Part shown: positions 16,706 to 25,310 of the stretch, in pieces | Position numbering within the stretch: the first letter of the stretch is position 1 | Layout: each line of letters starts with the position of its first letter | NCBI GenBank assembly: GCA_002298925.1 | Contig: DBMM01000039.1 | Coordinates: 48,950 to 104,341 of the forward strand | Reading direction: 5' to 3' | Length of the DNA: 55,392 bases | Source of the DNA: Geobacter sp. UBA698 | Lineage (GTDB): Bacteria > Desulfobacterota > Desulfuromonadia > Geobacterales > Pseudopelobacteraceae | Notes under the pieces: model-generated | The model's input: only the letters and a program-made list of their open reading frames with translations | The model's database searches: none | What the model was told of the DNA's origin: nothing | Position numbers and translations under genes: made by a program

Positions 16706-17296
16706 TTATGGCGCCTTCAATTCGGAACTTTTGTTCTGGAGCTTTTTCACCAGTTCACCGTAGCCGCTGGCGGTGATGATCCGGTTGAACTGGCTGCGGT
16801 AATTGGATACCAGGCTGACCCCCTCGATAACGACGTCGTACACCATCCATTTGCCGTTCTGGTTGATCAGGCGATAGTCCAGGGTGAATTCGTCGCGTTT
16901 GGCGGTGACGACCTTTGATTTGATCTCGGCATGGTCGGCATCGAGGATCTCCTTGATGTAGACGATCTTCTCGTTGTTGTACGATTCGATCTTGCCGGCA
17001 TAGGAGTTTTCCAGCAGCGTGGCGAACAGGTCAACGAACTCCTTCTTTTCAGCTGGCGTGCGCTGGTTCCAGTGCTTGCCCAGGGAGCGTTTGGCCATCT
17101 CGCCATAATCGAAGATCAGGCTGATGGTCTTCTTCAGGGCCTGGCGCCGCTTATGGTCGTTCTTTTTCATCTCCTTGTCGGCAACGATGCGGACAACTTC
17201 GTCCACCGTTTTCTTGACGTCTTCCGTGGGGGTGGCATGTGCCTGTGATGCGGTGAAGATCAGGGCCATCAGCAGGATCGGGATACGTTTCAGCAT
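16706..17296 (-). CDS. mlaC: MlaC-like phospholipid-binding periplasmic protein
   Basis: Periplasmic lipid shuttle of the Mla (maintenance of lipid asymmetry) system, 196 residues, with a signal peptide ending SQAHA-TP. Family features are VKKTVDEVVRIV near the N-terminus, the FDYGEMAKRSLGKHWNQRTPAEKKEFVDLFATLLENSYAGKIESY core, and the YDVVIEGVSLVSNYRSQFNRII segment. It is last in the mlaE-F-D-tolC-mlaC operon and lies 39 nt after the tolC-family gene. It ferries phospholipid between the outer membrane and the MlaFED permease. Confidence 0.93.
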   Translation of the reverse strand: MLKRIPILLMALIFTASQAHATPTEDVKKTVDEVVRIVADKEMKKNDHKRRQALKKTISLIFDYGEMAKRSLGKHWNQRTPAEKKEFVDLFATLLENSYAGKIESYNNEKIVYIKEILDADHAEIKSKVVTAKRDEFTLDYRLINQNGKWMVYDVVIEGVSLVSNYRSQFNRIITASGYGELVKKLQNKSSELKAP

Positions 17297-17335
17297 TTTT
17301 TTCCTCCGTCTGCAGCAGACTGCTAGGTGATGGTT

Positions 17336-18697
17336 TTAGTGTGGCGTTTCGCCGGTGGCGTAGTCCAGGTTGGCCAGGGCGAGCTGGTAATTATAGATCG
17401 ACTGGAAGTAGGCCGCCCGCATGCGGGCATAGGCTTGCAGGGCCTCGAAAATCTCCTTGGCCGGTCCCACGCCGAAGTCGAAGTTGGCCAGGGCGGTCAC
17501 CGCCCATTTCTTGGAGTTGGAATAGGCCTCCTTGGATGCTTTGGCGCTGTTTTCGGCCTCCTGCAGCTCCAGGTAGAACTTTTTGATCTGAAGCGGGATG
17601 TTGGTTTCGGCAAACTCCTTGGTGCTGAGCAGCCGATTGTACTGGGCCTGCTCGGCGGCAACTTTGGCGCCGGTGATGCCGAAATCCAGTTTCCAGCGGG
17701 CCCCCAGGGCCACTCCGCCGTTCAGGTGCTTGAAGCGGTCAGTGATGTAAGGATTCTGGATGCGGTCGCGCTGGTCGGCGTAGGCCCACGAAAACAGGCC
17801 TCCCAGGAAGATGTCCGGGTAATAGTTGGCTTTGGCGGCTTCCACCAGGGCAGAACGCGCCTTGAGCCCCTCGGCGATCTGGCGGTACTCGGGACGCTTT
17901 GCAATGGCCTTGTCCAGCAGGCTTTCCAGGGTGGGAGCGGCCGTTTCAATCGCTGGCAGGCGCTCGTTGAGGATATCCATACTGGCATCGGCCGGCAGAC
18001 CGATGCGGGTCTTGAGCGCAGCCAGGGCCAGGGCTTCGCCCTTCAGTGCCTCTTCCCTGTATTTGGATACTTCGCCGGTGAAGGCATCCAGCTTGTAGAT
18101 GTCCATTTCATCGGCACTGTCGGAACCCTGGTCGACGAGCTTCCTGGCCTTTGCGCGGGCCTTGTCGAGACTTTCCTGGACTTCCAGCAAGAGTTCCTTC
18201 ATCTCGCGGGCCAGCAGCAGTCCGTTGTAATATTCCCTGACCTTGAGGACGATCTCATTGGCACGCTGCTCCTTGCGGGAGCGGTCCACCTGGATGCCGT
18301 GGGTGGCGGCCTTCATGTTTTCGGAAATCTTGCCGAAGGTGTAGAGCGGCTGGGTCAGGGTGGCATCGGTGCCTGCAAACCAGGTCGTTTCGCTTAACTT
18401 GAAGCTCTTGTCGGTTCTGGTGAAATCCTCCCGGCGGGCACCGGGGGCCGGACCGAACAGGGCCATGGCTTCCAGTTGCGGGTAGCGGTAGGCTTTGGCT
18501 TCATCCAGCTTGCTGGCGGTCAGGTCGATGTCGGCCTGGGCCTCACCCAACTCGGGAGCTGACTTGAGTGCCATGCGGACACAGTCATCTATGCTCAGAA
18601 CGAGTTTTGTCGGGGAGGGGGCGTCGGCGGCGCTGCCGAGGGGGGCATGGGCCAGGATTGCTCCGGCCACTACGATGGCTGAAAATACAGATTTCAT
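17336..18697 (-). CDS. TolC-family outer-membrane efflux protein within the mla operon
   Basis: A 453-residue TolC/OEP-family protein. The signal peptide ends GSAAD-AP. Two OEP repeats are rich in coiled-coil helix (SIDDCVRMALKSAPELGEAQADIDLTASKLDEAKAYRYPQ; later LESLLDKAIAKRPEYRQIAEGLKARSALVEAAKANYYPD). The conserved LTQPLYTFGK and YYNGLLLAREM motifs are present. It sits between mlaD (15-nt gap) and mlaC (39-nt gap). In the E. coli mla operon no TolC is present, so this arrangement hints that the MlaFED complex here may couple to a trans-periplasmic TolC duct. That coupling is inference. Confidence 0.9.
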   Translation of the reverse strand: MKSVFSAIVVAGAILAHAPLGSAADAPSPTKLVLSIDDCVRMALKSAPELGEAQADIDLTASKLDEAKAYRYPQLEAMALFGPAPGARREDFTRTDKSFKLSETTWFAGTDATLTQPLYTFGKISENMKAATHGIQVDRSRKEQRANEIVLKVREYYNGLLLAREMKELLLEVQESLDKARAKARKLVDQGSDSADEMDIYKLDAFTGEVSKYREEALKGEALALAALKTRIGLPADASMDILNERLPAIETAAPTLESLLDKAIAKRPEYRQIAEGLKARSALVEAAKANYYPDIFLGGLFSWAYADQRDRIQNPYITDRFKHLNGGVALGARWKLDFGITGAKVAAEQAQYNRLLSTKEFAETNIPLQIKKFYLELQEAENSAKASKEAYSNSKKWAVTALANFDFGVGPAKEIFEALQAYARMRAAYFQSIYNYQLALANLDYATGETPH

Positions 18698-18712
18698 TGA
18701 CTTGTGTCCCTG

Positions 18713-19165
18713 CTATTCCACTTTTCCATGGATGAATTTACTGACCAGCTCTTCTATGTCAATGGCTGATTCGGTTTCGCTGATCTTATCGTTGTTCTTG
18801 AGGAAGCGGTCCGAACCGCCCGGTTTGAGCAGGATGAATTTGTCGCCGATGATGCCGCTGGTGCGTACTGAGGCGATGACGTCGTCCGTGACTTTGATGC
18901 CGCTCTTGATCTTCAGCTGGATCACTGCCCGGTCATTGTTCTTGGGGTCAAGGGCAATGCGGTCGACCTTGCCGATCTCCACGCCGGCCATTTCTACCCT
19001 TGCCCCCGGTTTCAGGCCCGAGACCGAATCGAAGTAGGCCGATACGGTGAAGTAGTCACCACCGATCAGTTCCATTTTGCCGAGTTTGACCGAGATGTAC
19101 CCCAGGCAGAGTATGCCCACGATCATGAAGGCGCCGACCGTCATTTCGAGTTTAGCCATGTTCAT
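18713..19165 (-). CDS. mlaD: MlaD-like MCE-domain protein
   Basis: A 150-residue inner-membrane-anchored MCE protein. One N-terminal helix (TVGAFMIVGILCLGYISVKL) precedes the single MCE domain (FTVSAYFDSVSGLKPGARVEMAGVEIGKVDRI, SVRTSGIIGDKFILLKPG). It would form the hexameric lipid-binding ring on the MlaFE permease. It lies 11 nt after mlaF and 15 nt before the tolC-family gene. Confidence 0.95.
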   Translation of the reverse strand: MNMAKLEMTVGAFMIVGILCLGYISVKLGKMELIGGDYFTVSAYFDSVSGLKPGARVEMAGVEIGKVDRIALDPKNNDRAVIQLKIKSGIKVTDDVIASVRTSGIIGDKFILLKPGGSDRFLKNNDKISETESAIDIEELVSKFIHGKVE

Positions 19166-19176
19166 AAAAGCACCAC

Positions 19177-19923
19177 CTATACCATCTGAATCGGCCCGTC
19201 CAGGCTGCCGCTGACAAACTGTTTGACCACCGGATGGTCAGAATTTTTAATATCTTCCGCGCTTCCGAATTGGAGGATCTTTCCCCGGAACAGCATGGCC
19301 ACGTTCTGGGCAATGTCGAAGATCTCGGGGATTTCATGGGAAACGATCACGGCGGTGAAACCGAACTTGGTGTGGGTCTCCTTGATCAACTGGTGGATGG
19401 CCCGCTTGATGATCGGATCAAGGCCGGTGGTCGGTTCGTCGAACAGGATGATCTTGGGCTTGAGCAGCAGCGCCCGGGCCAGCCCGACCCTTTTCTTCAT
19501 GCCGCCGGAGAGTTCGTCGGTAAATTTCTGTTCCACATTCTTCAGTCCAACATCTTCCAGGGCCGAGATCACCCGCCGACGGATCTCGTCCTTGGGCAGA
19601 TCGGTTTTTTCCTGGAGCGGGAAGGCCACATTTTCGAAGACATTCATGGAGTCGAACAGGGCCGCGTTCTGGAACAGCATGCCGAATTTTTCCCTGATCT
19701 GGTTCAGCCGAGAACGGCGGACGTTGAGGATGTCTTCGCCGTCCACCTCGATCTGGCCGCTGTCGGGGCGCATCAGGCCGATCATGTGCTTGATCAGGAC
19801 GCTCTTCCCCTCGCCGCTGGGGCCGATGATGGCCGTGATCTGGCCGGCGGGGATCTCCAGGCTGAGGTCGTTCAGTACGGTCTGGCTGCCGAAGGCTTTA
19901 TGCAGATTGCTCAGGCGGATCAT
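19177..19923 (-). CDS. mlaF: MlaF-like ABC transporter ATP-binding protein
   Basis: A 248-residue ATPase of the Mla lipid transporter. Walker A GPSGEGKS, Q-loop MLFQNAALFDSM, signature LSGGMKKR, Walker B IILFDEPT and switch His in VIVSHE are all intact. The start MIRLSNLHKAFG at 19923 overlaps the mlaE stop (ATGA). A longer frame upstream is only a shadow of mlaE. It energises phospholipid movement through MlaE with MlaD and MlaC. Confidence 0.96.
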   Translation of the reverse strand: MIRLSNLHKAFGSQTVLNDLSLEIPAGQITAIIGPSGEGKSVLIKHMIGLMRPDSGQIEVDGEDILNVRRSRLNQIREKFGMLFQNAALFDSMNVFENVAFPLQEKTDLPKDEIRRRVISALEDVGLKNVEQKFTDELSGGMKKRVGLARALLLKPKIILFDEPTTGLDPIIKRAIHQLIKETHTKFGFTAVIVSHEIPEIFDIAQNVAMLFRGKILQFGSAEDIKNSDHPVVKQFVSGSLDGPIQMV

Positions 19924-20690
19924 AAGAGAACCGATGTCAGGAAGTAGTCCCAGACCAGCACCAGCACCGAGGTCAGTACCACCGACTCGGTCGTGGCGCG
20001 GGAAACCCCTTCGGCGCCATGGCCGGCGTAATAGCCCTTGTAGCATCCCACCCAGGCGATGATGACACCGAACGAGAGGGATTTGGCAATGCCCGAGGAG
20101 ACATCCCGCCAGACCACCGCCTTTTCCATCTCGTAGAAATAGGCGCCCGGGTTGACCCCCAGCAGTTTGACCCCCACCAGCCAGCCGCCATAGATGCCGA
20201 CCACATCGAAGATGGCGCACAAAAGCGGCAGGGCAATGATGGCAGCGATGAGTTTGGGGGTGATCAGGTACTTGAAGGGATCCAGCGCCATGGTTTCCAG
20301 GGCGTCGATCTGCTCGCTGATGCGCATGATGCCGATCTCGGCCGTGATGGCGCTACCGGCCCGACCGGTTACCATCAGGGCGGTCAGCACCGGTCCCAGT
20401 TCGCGGATCAGGGAGAGCGCCACGGCGGTGCCCAGCATCCCTTCCGAACCGAATTTTGCCAGGGTGTAATATCCCTGCAGACCGAGCACCATGCCGGTGA
20501 AAGCAGCTGTCAGGAAGATTACGAACAGGGATTTGGCGCCGATGAACTTGAGCTGCTTGAGGATATGCACTGGACGGCCGGGACGGCGTACGACCATATA
20601 GAAGGAGTAGATCAGAAACCAGCCGATCCTGCCAAGATCACGCACAAGAGCGATGGTTGAGTGCCCTATGGATTGAACCAGAGCTGACAT
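19920..20690 (-). CDS. mlaE: MlaE-like ABC transporter permease
   Basis: A 256-residue integral membrane permease of the MlaE/DUF140 family, with typical segments LFVIFLTAAFTGMVLGLQGYY, GTAVALSLIRELGPVLTALMVTGRAGSAITAEIG, DALETMALDPFKYLI and GVSRATTESVVLTSVLVLVWDYFLT. First gene of the mla operon, with a promoter immediately upstream. Its stop overlaps the mlaF start by 4 nt. Confidence 0.95.
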   Translation of the reverse strand: MSALVQSIGHSTIALVRDLGRIGWFLIYSFYMVVRRPGRPVHILKQLKFIGAKSLFVIFLTAAFTGMVLGLQGYYTLAKFGSEGMLGTAVALSLIRELGPVLTALMVTGRAGSAITAEIGIMRISEQIDALETMALDPFKYLITPKLIAAIIALPLLCAIFDVVGIYGGWLVGVKLLGVNPGAYFYEMEKAVVWRDVSSGIAKSLSFGVIIAWVGCYKGYYAGHGAEGVSRATTESVVLTSVLVLVWDYFLTSVLL

Positions 20691-20718
20691 CGTGCAACCT
20701 CTGAAAGAATAAAAGAGT

Positions 20719-20748
20719 TCTATACATCATTTAAAACTGAAATGTAAA
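20719..20748 (-). promoter_or_regulatory. Promoter of the mla operon
   Basis: On the minus strand TTTACA (20748-20743), an 18-bp AT-rich spacer and TATAGA (20724-20719), 29 nt upstream of mlaE. The hpnI gene ends just upstream on the same strand, so read-through is also possible. Confidence 0.5.
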
Positions 20749-20773
20749 GCATGAACCTATTATGGCCGCGAGG

Positions 20774-21916
20774 TCAGATCACTTCTTCCAGCTTTCCGCC
20801 GGGTCTGAGCGTGAAGCGGCTGCCGCGCCACTCCACCCGGTTACCGAGGAACGCCAGCGCCCAACTGAAAAAGGAGAGCATGTCCCGCAGCGGGATCAGC
20901 CAGAGCCATTTGGGCAGGAGTTTGTCGCCCACCAGGGTGCGGCTGAAAAGGGTGCAGACCGACAGCCGCACGGCATAGAGCAGTCCGATGGCTGCCAGGG
21001 CGCTGGAGGCGGTTGGGGCCAGCAGGGCCGCCAGCAGGGCGGCGGGGAAGGGCAGGGTGATGCCGGAGGCAAGATAGCCGCCCGGCCGGCTGACCCGCAT
21101 GGTGCGGGCCCAGCGCAGCTGTCGCGAGAGTACCGACATCAGGCTCTCGGCCTTGACCATGCTCTCCACGAAGCAGCCGTCCAGGGCGATATGCCAGCCG
21201 GTCCGATGGATCTTGTTGCCCAGCTGATAGTCGTCAGCCAGGTAATCGGCCAGGGCCTCGAAGCCGCCGATGGCGGCCAGGGCTTCCCGTCGCACAGCCA
21301 TGGAGGCGCCCAGGGCAAAGGAAAGCCCCTCCAGCTGCAGCGCCACCATGACATTGGGAATCATCTCGCTGGTGAAGCCGGTGGCCTCAACGGCGGTAGC
21401 GATGCCATGGACCCGGGAGGTGCGGTAGAGCGATGTTACCAGGCCGATCCGAGGATCGCTGAAATGGGCACAGACGGATTGCAGGTAATCGGGCGCAACC
21501 CGGATGTCGCTGTCGCAGACGATGATGATCCCGTGACAGGTCCGGGGGAAGGCGTTGATCAGGTTGGAAACCTTGTAGTTGGGGCCGTGGATGGCCGGGT
21601 TTATGGTCAGGGAGATGTCGTGGCCGGGAAAATCCGTGATCAGCTGGCGGATGACCGGGATAATCGGATCTTCGGCCGAAGCGACGGCGAACAGCAGCTG
21701 AATCGCGCCGCCGTACTGCTGGCGGCAGAAAGAGGCAAAGTTTGCATAACTCTCGGCATCCATCCCCTTGACCGGCTTCAGGATGGTTACAGCGGGGGGC
21801 GGGGAGAGGGGTGGCGTTGCCGGGGTACGGAAGAAACGCCGGGCACAGGCCAGTGACAGCAGGCTGTAGGCCAGGGGGGGCAGAATGATGATGAACGGCA
21901 GCAGGTTTCGCAGCAT
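20774..21916 (-). CDS. hpnI: Hopanoid glycosyltransferase HpnI
   Basis: A 380-residue membrane glycosyltransferase of the ceramide-glucosyltransferase-like family that includes HpnI, which adds N-acetylglucosamine to bacteriohopanetetrol. An N-terminal TM helix (LLPFIIILPPLAYSLLSLAC), VTILKPVKG, the nucleotide-sugar Asp region VCDSDIRV, acceptor-side ADDYQLGNKI and the processive-type motif RQLRWA are visible, followed by C-terminal membrane helices and FLGNRVEWRG. It lies 1 nt downstream of the MnmM-like gene. No squalene-hopene cyclase is in the window. Assignment to HpnI rather than another GT21 enzyme is likely but not certain. Confidence 0.82.
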   Translation of the reverse strand: MLRNLLPFIIILPPLAYSLLSLACARRFFRTPATPPLSPPPAVTILKPVKGMDAESYANFASFCRQQYGGAIQLLFAVASAEDPIIPVIRQLITDFPGHDISLTINPAIHGPNYKVSNLINAFPRTCHGIIIVCDSDIRVAPDYLQSVCAHFSDPRIGLVTSLYRTSRVHGIATAVEATGFTSEMIPNVMVALQLEGLSFALGASMAVRREALAAIGGFEALADYLADDYQLGNKIHRTGWHIALDGCFVESMVKAESLMSVLSRQLRWARTMRVSRPGGYLASGITLPFPAALLAALLAPTASSALAAIGLLYAVRLSVCTLFSRTLVGDKLLPKWLWLIPLRDMLSFFSWALAFLGNRVEWRGSRFTLRPGGKLEEVI

Positions 21917-21917
21917 G

Positions 21918-22508
21918 TCAGGCGGCCTTCTGGATCAGGATAAAATAGGGTGCGGCACTGGAGCTGTTCATTTGGGCCATGCGCCAGCAGTAAAAGCAGC
22001 GCGGTGCGAGTCCGGCGGCCCAGGTCTCGATCAGCTCCCGTTCCTGGCTGCCGCCAGCATGTCCCGGGTAGACCGTGACCGCGACGATGCCGCCCGGGAG
22101 CAGCAGTCCCAGGGAGTGTTCCAGGGCGGCGAGCGTTGTTTCCGGACGGGTGATGATGGTGCGCTCACCCCCCGGCAGGTAACCCAGGTTGAAAACCACG
22201 GCAGCGACACCATCAATGATATGCTCCGGCATGCGTTCATGTCCGGCTGCATGCAGTTCGACCCGTTCGGCCAGGCCGGCTTCCTCTAGTCTGGCCAGGG
22301 TGCGGCTAACGGCCTGCTGCTGGATGTCAAAGGCCCATACCTTGCCCCGGGGGCCCACCAGTTCCGCCAGCAGCAGCGTATCGCCGCCATTGCCGCAGGT
22401 GGCGTCGACAGCCCTGTCGCCGGATTGGATAAATGTGCGCAATGCCAGATGGGAGAGCGGCACCGGGCCGCGTAACAGCGGGATATCAATACGGCAGGTT
22501 GCGGTCAT
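21918..22508 (-). CDS. MnmM/YtqB-like class I SAM-dependent methyltransferase
   Basis: A 196-residue methyltransferase of the putative rRNA methylase family (PF06962 type), which includes MnmM, the tRNA wobble-uridine methyltransferase of Gram-positive bacteria. Motif I DATCGNGGDTLLLAELVG, acidic VWAFDIQQQA, NLGYLPGGE (the family NPPY-like block) and VTVYPGHAGGSQE are present. The N-terminal PLSHLALRTFIQSGDRAVDATCGNG matches the family start. The enzyme could modify tRNA or rRNA. It is coupled to hpnI, with no evident functional link. Confidence 0.78.
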   Translation of the reverse strand: MTATCRIDIPLLRGPVPLSHLALRTFIQSGDRAVDATCGNGGDTLLLAELVGPRGKVWAFDIQQQAVSRTLARLEEAGLAERVELHAAGHERMPEHIIDGVAAVVFNLGYLPGGERTIITRPETTLAALEHSLGLLLPGGIVAVTVYPGHAGGSQERELIETWAAGLAPRCFYCWRMAQMNSSSAAPYFILIQKAA

Positions 22509-22594
22509 GGAGGCAGAGGCTAGCAGAAATGCGGTTTTTTGGCCAGAGCGATTTTGTTTGAAATCAAAGGGTGAATCGGGGTACTAACGGCATC

Positions 22595-23524
22595 ATGATA
22601 TTACGAAAAATTGTCAGCAATGAAATATCCGGTCGGCGTCTGGATGATGCTGTCGCGACGCTGTGTGAAGGTCTCAGCAAGTCTGAGGCGCGTCGGATCA
22701 TAGACCGCGGCGGCTGTGCCCTCAACAGCAGCATGGTGCGGGTCGCTTCCCGTCTGGTCAAGGTTGGTGATGTGATCGAAGTGGGTGTCATGGAGGCGGG
22801 GCGTTTTTGCGAACTGCTGCTGCCTCCCGAGTCACTGCTTTACGAGGACGACGATCTGATTGCCGTCAATAAACCGGCCGGTGTCAATACCCAGCGCACA
22901 CCCTATCAGCTGAAAGGAACTCTGGAATACTGGGTATCCGAGTATTTCAGGCAGGCCGGCCTGCTCGAGCCGGCCCGGGTCATTCATCGTCTGGATCGCG
23001 GCACCTCGGGGGTCATGCTGTTTCCCAAACAGAAACGGGCCGCTGCCTGGCTCTCGAAGCGCTTTCACGATGGCCTGGTGGACAAGCGTTATCTGGCGCT
23101 GGTCAGCGGCAGGCCGGGGGAGGAGACCTGGAGAGCTGACGGACCGATCGGCAAGCTGGGGACATCGCGCTACGGCATCATGGTCGGGGGGCGCCCGGCC
23201 CTGACGGAGTTCCGCTTGCTGGCCACATCGGGTGATTATTCCCTGGTGGAGGCGCGTCCGCAGACCGGCCGTACCCACCAGATCCGCGTCCATCTGGAGG
23301 CGCCGGGGCTGCCGATCGCCGGTGATGCCACCTACGGCGGCGTTCCGGCGGAACGCATGATGCTGCATTGCGCGGAGCTCACCTTCAAGAATGAGCTGGG
23401 AGCGGAGATCCGTGTTGCTGCCCGGCCGGATCCTGCTTTTGAGCGTTTTATGAGGGAAAAGGGGATAGTGGCAGACACGATACCTGGTTTAGGGAGTCCC
23501 GATGAAAGAGCAATGGCTCTATAA
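22595..23524 (+). CDS. RluA-family pseudouridine synthase
   Basis: A 309-residue RNA pseudouridine synthase with an N-terminal S4 RNA-binding domain (RRLDDAVATLCEGLSKSEARRIIDRGGCALN) and the RluA catalytic domain. The nucleophile is Asp134 in HRLDRGTSG, with PQTGRTHQIRVHL near the C-terminus. ATG 22595 is preferred; a GTG at 22571 is in frame but has its RBS-like AAAGG directly abutting. It is divergent from the MnmM-like gene. Its last 23 nt overlap the diguanylate cyclase start, so the two are probably co-expressed. Which uridine it modifies cannot be told. Confidence 0.88.
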   Translation: MILRKIVSNEISGRRLDDAVATLCEGLSKSEARRIIDRGGCALNSSMVRVASRLVKVGDVIEVGVMEAGRFCELLLPPESLLYEDDDLIAVNKPAGVNTQRTPYQLKGTLEYWVSEYFRQAGLLEPARVIHRLDRGTSGVMLFPKQKRAAAWLSKRFHDGLVDKRYLALVSGRPGEETWRADGPIGKLGTSRYGIMVGGRPALTEFRLLATSGDYSLVEARPQTGRTHQIRVHLEAPGLPIAGDATYGGVPAERMMLHCAELTFKNELGAEIRVAARPDPAFERFMREKGIVADTIPGLGSPDERAMAL

Positions 23525-25112
23525 TCTGAAACGAAAGATACTTGTTAGTCTGCTCGGTATCTTAACGTTATCCATTCTGGTTACCCTGGCTTTCATAGGG
23601 ATGATGCTCAGGGAACACCTGCTCACCGTCAGCAAGGCCAGCACCCAGGAATTGAGCCAGGTGGTCGAGACAAGCCTGAAAAAGCTGATGCTGATCGGAA
23701 AACCGGAAGTGCTCCAGGAAGCGCTGGCAGGGATCAATACGGGCAAGATCAGCACTGTTTTCATAGTCGACAGGAACGGGAAAGTTGTCTATGCGTCCGA
23801 TCGCGCCATGCTCGGCAGGCTTTTTGACCGTCACAAGGATACCACCTGCACCGCCTGTCACAAGTCGGATCGTCCGCCCCAGAATGTAACTACCGTCATC
23901 AAAACCGAACAGGGCAAATTCCATCGTATTGTCAGTGTCATCTGCAACGACAGTTCCTGTCACGGCTGCCATTCACCGTCCCAGAGAATCATCGGCAAAC
24001 TGATCATCGATCGGAGTCTGAAAGACAATGACAGATTGATTTTAGAAGTTCTGCTGATCATAGTCGCAGCGGGCGTCTCATGCATCCTGTTCCTGTGGTT
24101 TTTTGTCTCGCGTAAACTGTCCAGCTCCCTGGACAAATATATTGACGAGATCCTCCGGCAGAACTCCGAGCTGAGTCTGCTTTGTACGATGATCGAGCGT
24201 CTGAGCAAGACCATCGACATCGACGAATTGAAACCGGTTGTCATTGACATCTTCCGGGAAGTGCTCGATGCCGATGAAATCGATATTATCTTACGAAAGG
24301 ATGCCCGCGAACTGCGTTGTACCTCCTGGATGCGCGGTAACGACGCTTGTCAGCGCAAGAAACTGGAGTCGGATGCGGCGCTGGCTCAGGCCGTTGAAAG
24401 ATGGAAGCAGGGTGTCCTGAATACCGCTATGGCCGGTGGAGTCCCCTCGGAGTTGTACGTGCCGATTGAAAAAAACGGCGGGCCTCTGGCGCTTATCCAC
24501 CTGGTGAAATACAAGGGAGGATTCGATCCGTTCCGGCTCATGCTGGTGGATGTTGTCGTCAATAATGTCTCGGTCTCCTTCGAGAAAGCCAGTCTGTACT
24601 ATATTGCCATTACCGACGAATTGACGCACCTGTACACCCTCCGTCACTTCCGGTTCTGCCTTGAAAGTGAGCTTCGGCGCTTCGAGCAATCAGGAACGAA
24701 CCTGACCCTGCTCATGATCGACATCGATAACTTCAAGTTGATAAACGACACACACGGTCACCCGGTTGGCGACCTGGTCATCGAGCAGGTTGCCAAGTGC
24801 CTCTTGATGACGATGCGGGACAACGACCTTTCGTTCCGTTACGGTGGAGAAGAGTTTGCCGTGCTGCTGCCCGATACGGCCCGTGACGGGGGATTGGTTA
24901 TAGCTGAAAGGATTCGAAAAAGAATCGAGGAGATGGTAGTGGACGAGCGTTATGCCGATCTTGGAGTGACGGTCAGCATCGGTGTTGCCACTCTTACTGG
25001 ACATGCCGACAGCGGCATTAACATCGTTGGCATAGCCGATGGGGCGCTCTACGAGGCGAAGCGCGCCGGTAAGAACAGGGTGATCGTTGCGGGGCAAAAT
25101 GATCGCAGGTAG
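23502..25112 (+). CDS. Membrane diguanylate cyclase with di-haem periplasmic sensor and GAF-like domain
   Basis: A 536-residue sensor enzyme making c-di-GMP. TM1 (residues 12-35) is followed by a periplasmic domain with two c-type haem motifs, CTACH (116-120) and CHGCH (153-157), then TM2 (about 178-202). Next come a coiled linker, a GAF-like region (about 225-365) and a GGDEF domain (about 370-530). The active motif is GGEEF (448-452), preceded by an intact RxxD inhibitory site (RDND). The haems suggest sensing of redox state, O2 or NO. RBS AGGGAG supports the start, which overlaps the 3' end of the pseudouridine synthase gene. Haem-binding signalling proteins of this type are frequent in Geobacter. 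Confidence 0.9.
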   Translation: MKEQWLYNLKRKILVSLLGILTLSILVTLAFIGMMLREHLLTVSKASTQELSQVVETSLKKLMLIGKPEVLQEALAGINTGKISTVFIVDRNGKVVYASDRAMLGRLFDRHKDTTCTACHKSDRPPQNVTTVIKTEQGKFHRIVSVICNDSSCHGCHSPSQRIIGKLIIDRSLKDNDRLILEVLLIIVAAGVSCILFLWFFVSRKLSSSLDKYIDEILRQNSELSLLCTMIERLSKTIDIDELKPVVIDIFREVLDADEIDIILRKDARELRCTSWMRGNDACQRKKLESDAALAQAVERWKQGVLNTAMAGGVPSELYVPIEKNGGPLALIHLVKYKGGFDPFRLMLVDVVVNNVSVSFEKASLYYIAITDELTHLYTLRHFRFCLESELRRFEQSGTNLTLLMIDIDNFKLINDTHGHPVGDLVIEQVAKCLLMTMRDNDLSFRYGGEEFAVLLPDTARDGGLVIAERIRKRIEEMVVDERYADLGVTVSIGVATLTGHADSGINIVGIADGALYEAKRAGKNRVIVAGQNDRR

Positions 25113-25152
25113 CTGACAATAAATATATTTGAGAGCGGCCGGTGGTGCTCTC

Positions 25153-25169
25153 TTGCTCAGTCTGAGCAA
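25153..25169. repeat. 17-bp palindrome in the parA upstream region
   Basis: TTGCTCAG and CTGAGCAA separated by one base lie in the 198-bp gap before parA. It is a candidate binding site for a dimeric regulator, or a small hairpin at the end of the cyclase transcript. It does not resemble canonical parS. Confidence 0.3.
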
Positions 25170-25310
25170 TCGTTTTCCAAAAGCTGCTTGCTCTGCCAAG
25201 GAAAAAAACGTTTTCAAGATGTATCTGTTTGTGGTAGCTTTTCGGGTCCGACACGCCACGTACCAAACAAGTAACGACAAATCTTACGTTCAGGCGGAAA
25301 TCACATTCAC

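Noticed and set aside
17327..18397. 356-codon open frame on the plus strand
   Set aside because: It is antisense to the tolC-family gene, with no RBS, signal or recognisable motif.
20762..21856. 364-codon open frame on the plus strand
   Set aside because: It is antisense to hpnI and Gly/Gln/Asp-rich without family features.
25113..25310. Palindrome near parA considered as parS
   Set aside because: TTGCTCAG-CTGAGCAA does not match the TGTTTCACGTGAAACA-type consensus, and no canonical parS was seen elsewhere in the window.
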